Assembly (NCBI GenBank): GCA_937127205.1
Contig: CAKZLS010000059.1
Coordinates: 1-14,706 of the forward strand
Origin: an uncultured Rhodospirillales bacterium
GTDB taxonomy: Bacteria; Pseudomonadota; Alphaproteobacteria; Rhodospirillales; Defluviicoccaceae
Direction of reading: 5' to 3'
Length of the DNA stretch: 14,706 nucleotides
Both the position numbers and the translations under genes were made by a program. Below, in pieces: positions 1 through 4,389 of this stretch; the first letter of the stretch is position 1; each line of letters opens with the position of its first letter. The notes beneath the pieces are model-generated. The model was not told the DNA's origin. It saw only the letters and a program-made list of their open reading frames with translations, and searched no databases.

Positions 1-103
1 ATCAATTTCAAGCCAGCCTCACCGCTTTGCGCCCGCTGATTTCGCAACAGGCTCTCTTGGGCGGCAGAAAAAACAGAGCGCGGCGATCATCGGATCCCCA
101 ATC

Positions 104-337
104 TCAGCGGCCTTTGGGGCAAATGTCCCAAAACGGCCGGCTGATTTCCCGGTCCACGTCGGCTTGACTAAAGCCGATATCCCTAAGCATCCGATTGTCG
201 AGGGATGCAAGATGCCGGCGTTGACGGGCGACTTCCATCCACGAGAGAACCAAATCAGCGAGATCGGTTAGGCTGAACCGGGCGTTCGGTAATACCGCCA
301 GCGGCGTATGGAGGATGTTGGCAACGGTCCGAGGCAT
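104..337 (-). CDS. DUF1127 (YjiS-like) small protein
   Basis: This 77-residue basic protein belongs to the DUF1127 family. The family signature is in the C-terminal half: a Trp-x-x-x-x-Arg-x-Arg-Arg segment leads into HLASLDNRMLRDIGFSQADV and then REISRPFW, the usual 'L..LD.R.L.DIG' core. DUF1127 proteins are short, often stress-regulated, and mostly uncharacterised; some alphaproteobacterial members affect RNA turnover or phosphate and carbon metabolism. No function is assigned here. I chose the ATG at 337 over a TTG 12 bases upstream because GGAAAG sits a few bases before it on the minus strand. The gene diverges from the LysR regulator starting at 467, so the 338-466 region must carry both promoters and the regulator may control this gene. 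No convincing terminator is visible in the 103 bases downstream. Confidence 0.85.
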   Translation of the reverse strand: MPRTVANILHTPLAVLPNARFSLTDLADLVLSWMEVARQRRHLASLDNRMLRDIGFSQADVDREISRPFWDICPKGR

Positions 338-422
338 GGGTCTTTCCAATCAGGTTCCAGTGTCGGGAGGAGTGGTTCGACCGTGCTAATTTATCAACAG
401 CCCTTGCATAAGAGAAATGAAT

Positions 423-443
423 GTTATTTATATATACCATAAC
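423..443. promoter_or_regulatory. LysR-type T-N11-A dyad in the divergent promoter
   Basis: GTTAT at 423-427 and ATAAC at 439-443 form a perfect 5-bp inverted repeat separated by 11 bases (TTATATATACC). This is the classic LysR box geometry (T-N11-A inside a dyad). It lies about 24 bases before the regulator start at 467, overlaps a TATATA stretch that could act as a -10 element, and sits between the regulator and the divergent DUF1127 gene. It is a plausible autoregulatory site; binding is inferred, not shown. Confidence 0.5.
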
Positions 444-466
444 GATCCTTTATCGAGAAGATGACC

Positions 467-1339
467 ATGGCCCACAACATCGATACGGCGCTGCTCCGGG
501 CTTTCGTCGCGGTGGCGGATACTGGCGGAATGACCAGCGCAGGACGGCTGCTGAACTTGACCCAGGCGGCGGTAAGCCAGCAAATCAAGCGCCTTGAGGA
601 CACCTTTCAGCAACCGCTGTTCGAGCGCGATCGGCGGCGGATGCGCCTGACCCCCCGAGGCGAGCGCCTGCTCATGCATGCGCAGCGGCTACTCGCCGTA
701 AACGACGAAATTTGGGGATTGATGATGTCTCCCGAATTTGAAGGGGAAGTGCGTCTCGGCGCGCCGCATGACGTCGTGGGACCGTTCCTGCCTCCGATCC
801 TGAAGAGCTTCGACCAAGCGTGGCCGGGCGTGCGCGTGTCGCTGGTCTGCAGCACCACGCCTCTGCTCCTGGAGGCCTTGGAAAAAGGCGATGTGGATCT
901 TACCCTGACCACCGAGCGAACCTGCGGCGTGGACGTGGAAACCCTGCGCGCCGATGCCCTCGTTTGGGTGGGCGCTCGAGGCGGCCGGGCGTATGGCTGC
1001 CATCCGCTGCCGGTGTCCATCGGCGATCAGAGTTGCGCCTTTCGGGGAGCCGCGGTTCAGGCGCTGGCCCAAGCCCGGCGGGACTGGCGGCCGGTATGCG
1101 AGCTCAGCAATATGGAACCGCTGCTGGCGACCCTCCTCGCCGACCTTGCCGTAGCGCCGCTGCTGTCATCGACGGTGCCCGATGATCTTGAGGTGATCGG
1201 TCCGGAGGCCGGCCTTCCGCCACTGCCTCGATATTACATCAACTTGTACCTGCCCAACGCGGGCTCCAGCGATATTGCCAACGAACTCGCCAAACATATT
1301 CGCACCCAATTCGCGGCCCGATACTACCATGCGGCTTAA
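467..1339 (+). CDS. LysR family transcriptional regulator, LrhA-type
   Basis: This 290-residue protein has standard LysR architecture. An N-terminal winged helix-turn-helix (about residues 3-62) contains MTSAGRLLNLTQAAVSQQIK and LFERDRRRMRLTPRGERLL. A periplasmic-binding-protein-like effector domain follows from about residue 90, starting EVRLGAPHDVVGPFLPPIL. The late segment with DALVWVGA, HPLPVS and a Cys-x-Phe-Arg motif before a Trp-Arg pair is typical of the LrhA/HexA subgroup, which controls motility, virulence or stress genes in enterobacteria. The ligand and targets here are unknown. I chose the second ATG (467) over the first (461) because GAGAAG at 455-460 abuts 461 but is 6 bases from 467. 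The gene diverges from the DUF1127 gene and precedes a zeta-like gene, both candidate targets. Confidence 0.88.
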   Translation: MAHNIDTALLRAFVAVADTGGMTSAGRLLNLTQAAVSQQIKRLEDTFQQPLFERDRRRMRLTPRGERLLMHAQRLLAVNDEIWGLMMSPEFEGEVRLGAPHDVVGPFLPPILKSFDQAWPGVRVSLVCSTTPLLLEALEKGDVDLTLTTERTCGVDVETLRADALVWVGARGGRAYGCHPLPVSIGDQSCAFRGAAVQALAQARRDWRPVCELSNMEPLLATLLADLAVAPLLSSTVPDDLEVIGPEAGLPPLPRYYINLYLPNAGSSDIANELAKHIRTQFAARYYHAA

Positions 1340-1395
1340 ATTGATAGCTAACATCAATCAAAACTCTAATCTAAATCGATTAGACTAATTATAAC
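1340..1395 (+). promoter_or_regulatory. AT-rich operator/promoter region upstream of the first zeta-like gene
   Basis: Two perfect 6-bp dyads lie side by side: ATTGAT (1340-1345) with ATCAAT (1353-1358), and CTAATC (1366-1371) with GATTAG (1378-1383). The stretch is far more AT-rich than its surroundings and ends in TATAAC at 1390-1395, which could be a -10 box, though no good -35 is spaced correctly. TCGATTAGA (1376-1384) recurs upstream of the second zeta-like gene at 3727-3735. Paired dyads of this size suit a LysR tetramer or another dimeric regulator. Assignment to a specific regulator is inference. Confidence 0.45.
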
Positions 1396-1512
1396 GGCTA
1401 CGGCATCATGGCGTTCATGGCAACGGTGAAGACACCGGATGACAGGACCAATCGACAATCTCCGGACACGTCGTCACCGGCCACCTTTGGGATTTATCAA
1501 GGAGTAGACGGC

Positions 1513-1854
1513 ATGTTGGCTCTTGGACATAAGTTCGAAGTGATCGAAAATAGCTTTGACGGTTTGACCCCGAGAATGCGTTTGATCGCGACCCTTCGCA
1601 ACCGCCAGCTTGGACTTTGGGCGGCTCATATGATGGAGTTTGAGCTCGCTCAAGCGGAGGAGTACGCAGATGGCATCGTCGCCCTTGGACTCCAATCCAA
1701 TGGCGACCTGGCGATTGTCGACAAATTGGTCGAGGATTTCGCCCGGGCGGGCATGACCGTGCCTACGGAAGTCATCTGCTACGAGATGGCTCAGCGGACG
1801 CTGTCAGCCGAGGCGCAGTTGAGCCGCTCGCCAGATCTTCCCGAGGCGGCGTAG
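1513..1854 (+). CDS. DUF1476 / ATPase inhibitor subunit zeta-like protein, divergent copy
   Basis: This 113-residue protein belongs to the DUF1476 family. In Paracoccus the founding member (zeta) binds F1-ATPase and blocks ATP hydrolysis in the cytoplasm. The family core is visible as LRNRQLGLWAA (family consensus RRN.LLGLWAA), followed by an acidic helix with EEYADGIVALGL, then VEDFARAGM and EMAQRTLSAEAQL near the C-terminus. I chose the internal ATG at 1513 because AAGGAG (1499-1504) is 8 bases upstream and the resulting length matches the family (about 105 residues). The in-frame ATG at 1408 has no ribosome site and would add 35 non-family residues. The N-terminal segment, which carries the inhibitory residues in zeta, is poorly conserved, so inhibition cannot be assumed. 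It is more divergent than the copy at 3844. Confidence 0.75.
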   Translation: MLALGHKFEVIENSFDGLTPRMRLIATLRNRQLGLWAAHMMEFELAQAEEYADGIVALGLQSNGDLAIVDKLVEDFARAGMTVPTEVICYEMAQRTLSAEAQLSRSPDLPEAA

Positions 1855-1886
1855 GGCCGCTCCCGAGATCTACCCGAGGCGGCGCA
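1821..1886 (+). repeat. 33-bp tandem duplication across a stop codon
   Basis: Two adjacent 33-base units, 1821-1853 and 1854-1886, are nearly identical, both containing AGATCT, CCCGAGGCGGCG and GGCCGC-type segments. AGATCT starts at 1833 and again at 1866, giving the exact period. The first unit encodes the last residues of the zeta-like protein (DLPEAA, then stop TAG at 1852-1854). The second copy is in the same frame, would encode DLPEAAQ, and has CAG where the first has TAG. This is either a recent slippage duplication that left a copy downstream of the stop, or a former C-terminal repeat truncated by a C-to-T change. Confidence 0.8.
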
Positions 1887-1922
1887 GGGCCGCCGGCCGC
1901 AATCAGGAGCACGGAACGATCG

Positions 1923-2636
1923 ATGTTTGACGCGAAAAGCCTCATGGACCAGTTCCTGGGCGGACAGTCGTCGCCCGGGAGTCCGCAAAAGGGGGGCGGC
2001 GCTAATTTCGGCGCTATTGGCGGTATCGGCGGCGGCGCCCTCGCCGGTGGCCTCGCCGGGCTTCTGACCGGGTCGAAGAAGGGCCGCAAGCTTGGCAAGA
2101 ACGCACTCACCTATGGTGGGATGGCTCTGCTGGGCGGCTTGGCCTACAAGGGATGGAGCGATTGGCGCGCCGGTAAACAGCCGCCGGCGGCCCAAACCGT
2201 TTCCGGCGCCGACGGCGCGGCGTTTGAGGCTCCGCCGGCCGGCTCGCCTTTCATGCCTCCCGCCGAACAGCAAAATGGCCTCGGTCACACTCTCATGCGC
2301 GCCATGATTGGTGCAACCAAGGCGGACGGCCACATTGACGCGGCGGAGCAACAGCGGATCTTCAAGCAGGTGAACGATCTCGGCCTCGATGCGGAAGCCA
2401 AGGCGTTCGTCATGGACGAGCTCGCGCGCCCGCTGGACATAGACGCCATCGCCGCCGGCGCCACCTGCCCCGAAACGGCGGCCGAGATATACACCGCTTC
2501 GCTGGTTGCCATCGATCCGGAGGGCTTGGCTGAAAAGGCGTACCTGGCCAATCTGGCCAGCCGTTTGAAACTCGATCCGGCGTTGGTCCAGCATCTCCAC
2601 GCCAACGTCAATATGGCGGTGGCCCAGGCAGGGTAA
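1923..2636 (+). CDS. DUF533 (YebE-like) protein with TerB-like domain
   Basis: This 237-residue protein matches the DUF533 pattern. A short N-terminal helix (FDAKSLMDQFLG) is followed by a glycine-rich stretch (about residues 25-50) and a weakly hydrophobic segment, LTYGGMALLGGLAYKGW (about residues 63-79). A Pro/Ala linker then leads to a C-terminal helical TerB-like domain (about residues 120-235), recognisable by ATKADGHIDAAEQQRIF, the acidic signature of that fold. E. coli YebE is an inner-membrane protein of unknown role associated with envelope stress; the family function is not established. The gene starts 68 bases after the zeta-like gene, with AGGAG about 13 bases before ATG, and could be co-transcribed with it. 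Confidence 0.85.
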   Translation: MFDAKSLMDQFLGGQSSPGSPQKGGGANFGAIGGIGGGALAGGLAGLLTGSKKGRKLGKNALTYGGMALLGGLAYKGWSDWRAGKQPPAAQTVSGADGAAFEAPPAGSPFMPPAEQQNGLGHTLMRAMIGATKADGHIDAAEQQRIFKQVNDLGLDAEAKAFVMDELARPLDIDAIAAGATCPETAAEIYTASLVAIDPEGLAEKAYLANLASRLKLDPALVQHLHANVNMAVAQAG

Positions 2637-2705
2637 TGACCGTCAAGCTACCCCCTTTGCGCGTGGACGGTGGCGCGCAGGGCCCGTTTATCCTAAGGTC
2701 TTGCC

Positions 2706-3626
2706 ATGCCGACATTGCGCCAGTTTCAGTACCTTGTTGCCGTTTCCGACACACTTAGCTTCCGTCGCGCGGCCGAGATTTGTCACGTCAGCCAGCCGAC
2801 TCTCAGCGACCAGATCCGCGAACTCGAGGCCAAACTTAAGGTCCAACTCATCGAGCGCAGCCGCCGCAAGGTGGTGATGACCCAGATTGGCAGCGAGATT
2901 GCCGACCGGGCCCGCAGAGTGTTGCGTGATGTTCAGGACATCGGAGAGCTTGCGGAACGCGGCCGCCATATCCTTGATGGAACGCTGCGACTCGGTGTCC
3001 TCCCGTCTCTCGGTCCCTACCTCTTGCCCATCGTTCTTCCTTACCTGCGGCAACGGTATCCCGACCTGACTTTGTATCTCAGAGAAGACACGGGCGAGGG
3101 GCTGCTGCGTCGATTGGACGACGGCGACCTGGACCTCTTGGTGTTTCCGACCCCGGTCAGGCGGGAAGGCTTTTCAACGGCCGAGTTGTTTCGCGAGCCG
3201 CTGTGGCTGGCGCTTCCGAAAAACCATCCGCTGAGCGTTAAGGACCAGGTGGAGGCGGCGGATCTGCAGGGGCTGACGGTTCTGGCCCTGGAAACAGGAC
3301 ACAGCCTGCATGCTCAAGTCATGGCGCTGTGCCGGGAGCACGGCGCCAATCCGCTGCTCGACTTCGCCACCACAAGCCTGGACACAATGCGCCAAATGGC
3401 GGTCATGGAGGTGGGCGCCACCTTTTTGCCCGCACTCTACGTCCGCGCCGAGGCACGACAGGACTCGGAGCTGGCCGTCATCCCTTTCAAGGAGCCACCG
3501 CCGAGCCGAGACATCGGCCTGGTATGGCGCGCGCAGTCGGCGCGCCGAAGCGAATACTTAGCGCTGGCCGCTCATATCCGGGATGTCCTTGCCAACGATG
3601 TTCCGGAAGTGAGCACTTTGGCCTAA
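2706..3626 (+). CDS. oxyR: OxyR-type LysR regulator lacking the peroxidatic cysteine
   Basis: This 306-residue LysR regulator is closest to OxyR. The DNA-binding domain (residues 1-60) has the OxyR-like opening LRQFQYLVAVSDTLSFRRAA and SQPTLSDQIRELE. The effector domain contains LPYLRQRYPDLTLYLRED and the region aligned with the OxyR redox loop, LETGHSLHAQVMALC, followed by TTSLDTMRQMA and FLPALYV. In E. coli OxyR this loop reads GHCLRDQAMGFC, with Cys199 peroxidatic and Cys208 resolving. Here the first position is Ser200 (codon AGC, 3303-3305) while Cys209 remains. Cys-based peroxide sensing as in E. coli is therefore not expected; an E. coli C199S mutant behaves as reduced-locked. Other Cys residues are at 26 and 209 only. 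No catalase or peroxidase gene is adjacent. AAGG precedes the ATG by about 7 bases. The family is confident; the function as a peroxide activator is doubtful. Confidence 0.85.
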   Translation: MPTLRQFQYLVAVSDTLSFRRAAEICHVSQPTLSDQIRELEAKLKVQLIERSRRKVVMTQIGSEIADRARRVLRDVQDIGELAERGRHILDGTLRLGVLPSLGPYLLPIVLPYLRQRYPDLTLYLREDTGEGLLRRLDDGDLDLLVFPTPVRREGFSTAELFREPLWLALPKNHPLSVKDQVEAADLQGLTVLALETGHSLHAQVMALCREHGANPLLDFATTSLDTMRQMAVMEVGATFLPALYVRAEARQDSELAVIPFKEPPPSRDIGLVWRAQSARRSEYLALAAHIRDVLANDVPEVSTLA

Positions 3627-3649
3627 ATCCCTCATCTTTCCAGCCATCG

Positions 3650-3686
3650 ACTCGAGAGCCGATATCTCCGGCCGGAGAGGTCGAGT
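3650..3686 (+). other. Nested inverted repeat downstream of the OxyR-like gene
   Basis: A perfect 14-bp palindrome, TCTCCGGCCGGAGA (3665-3678), is enclosed by a 6-bp inverted repeat, ACTCGA (3650-3655) and TCGAGT (3681-3686). It starts 24 bases after the regulator's stop codon and could form a GC-rich stem at the transcript end. No T-run follows, so it is not a canonical intrinsic terminator. A protein-binding palindrome is an equal possibility. Confidence 0.4.
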
Positions 3687-3691
3687 TAGAA

Positions 3692-3735
3692 CTAATAGAT
3701 AAAATCTATCTAAAAATTTTTGAATATCGATTAGA
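3692..3735 (+). promoter_or_regulatory. OxyR-like half site and shared motif upstream of the second zeta-like gene
   Basis: ATAG (3695-3698) and CTAT (3706-3709) are separated by exactly 7 bases, a perfect half of the E. coli OxyR consensus ATAG-N7-CTAT-N7-ATAG-N7-CTAT. Continuing the same register gives TTTT at 3717-3720 (poor) and CGAT at 3728-3731 (3 of 4), about 12 of 16 overall. The site also reads as a longer dyad, ATAGAT-AAA-ATCTAT. An A5T5 tract (3712-3721) lies inside it, and TCGATTAGA (3727-3735) matches the motif upstream of the first zeta-like gene. It sits between the OxyR-like gene and its neighbour, about 110 bases before the latter's start. Confidence 0.45.
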
Positions 3736-3843
3736 GGCATCAGCCGCTCTCGATCATTTTACGAAATGAAGTCGAGGTGTCTTTGGTCACGCTGGCCGTG
3801 ACAGCGCGTGATTTCATTTTGGAAACAATGAGCGGAGATACAC

Positions 3844-4191
3844 ATGGTTGACGCAAACAAGTGCGCGAACTATGAAATCGCAAAGCAGTGTTTCGATGAA
3901 GACTTGGAGTTTCGCGTCCGAACCCGGCGCAATCGGTTGTTGGGCCTGTGGGCCGCTGCCGAACTGGGACTGAGCGGCGACCGGGGGGATAACTACGCGA
4001 AGTCGATTGTCACATTGGGTATCGAATTCCCCGACGACAAGGCCATAATCCGGCAAATCGTCGGGGATATGCGTGCCTCGGGCGCCTCTTGTCATGAGTA
4101 CGCGGTTCGCTCGGAAATGGATCGCCTCTCGCGAATAGCCGCTCTAGAATACGCCGCGGACGAACCGGACTCACCGTCGAAGGCGGCTTAG
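3844..4191 (+). CDS. DUF1476 / ATPase inhibitor subunit zeta-like protein
   Basis: This 115-residue protein is a clear DUF1476 member. Residues 17-40 follow the family core closely: FDEDLEFRVRTRRNRLLGLW, then AAAELGLSG and YAKSIVTLGIEF. It ends with a typical helical region, QIVGDMRASGAS and SEMDRLSR. In Paracoccus the zeta protein inserts its N-terminus into F1-ATPase to stop ATP hydrolysis. The first 16 residues here do not keep the usual DDRE-x-AFE-x-KFA pattern, so inhibitory activity is uncertain even though F1 binding is plausible. GGAG at 3834-3837 is 6 bases before the ATG, fixing the start. It follows the OxyR-like regulator after a 217-base regulatory region and precedes the mrp operon. 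The orthologous housekeeping zeta gene is probably elsewhere in the genome. Confidence 0.88.
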   Translation: MVDANKCANYEIAKQCFDEDLEFRVRTRRNRLLGLWAAAELGLSGDRGDNYAKSIVTLGIEFPDDKAIIRQIVGDMRASGASCHEYAVRSEMDRLSRIAALEYAADEPDSPSKAA

Positions 4192-4224
4192 CCGGTTCTG
4201 AGAGAGCTAAAATATAGGGCCCCG

Positions 4225-4389
4225 ATGAGTATCACTTCCGCCGAAATGATTGAGACGACCAGCGCACGGGATCTGTCCAATGCGCGGCGCCGCGAATGGT
4301 GCTTGGCGGGGATCGCGGCGCCGGCACTGATACACTTGTGTGGACTTGCGGGAGCCGTATTCAGAGGAGCGCAAGCGCGACATGGCTGA
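4225..4389 (+). CDS. Candidate 54-residue small membrane protein overlapping the mrpA start
   Basis: An ATG at 4225 opens a 54-codon frame that ends at TGA 4387-4389, overlapping the proposed mrpA start (4382) by 8 bases, in keeping with the overlapping starts and stops of the operon. The product has a polar N-terminus with an Arg cluster (NARRREW) followed by a hydrophobic stretch of about 22 residues (CLAGIAAPALIHLCGLAGAV) and a basic tail, as expected of one N-in membrane helix. Third positions are G or C in 34 of 54 codons by hand count. Against it: no ribosome site is well placed, and I recognise no family. It could be a real subunit-associated peptide, a leader that couples translation into mrpA, or chance. 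A TAAAAT at 4208-4213 just upstream could be a -10 box. Confidence 0.3.
   Translation: MSITSAEMIETTSARDLSNARRREWCLAGIAAPALIHLCGLAGAVFRGAQARHG

Noticed and set aside
1..103. Looked for a terminator or partial gene before the DUF1127 gene
   Set aside because: There is an A6 run at 68-73 (T6 on the minus strand), but no convincing stem precedes it; the only frame reaching in (19-210, minus) overlaps the DUF1127 gene in another frame.
1791..2600. Long minus-strand frame of 269 codons opposite the DUF533 gene
   Set aside because: It is the antisense shadow of a well-supported gene; its product is Arg- and Gly-rich with no recognisable family, as expected from GC-rich antisense frames.
3329..3769. 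Plus-strand frame of 146 codons overlapping the end of the OxyR-like gene and the following intergenic region
   Set aside because: Its first part is out of frame with a clear LysR effector domain, and its end runs through AT-rich operator-like DNA; there is no family resemblance.
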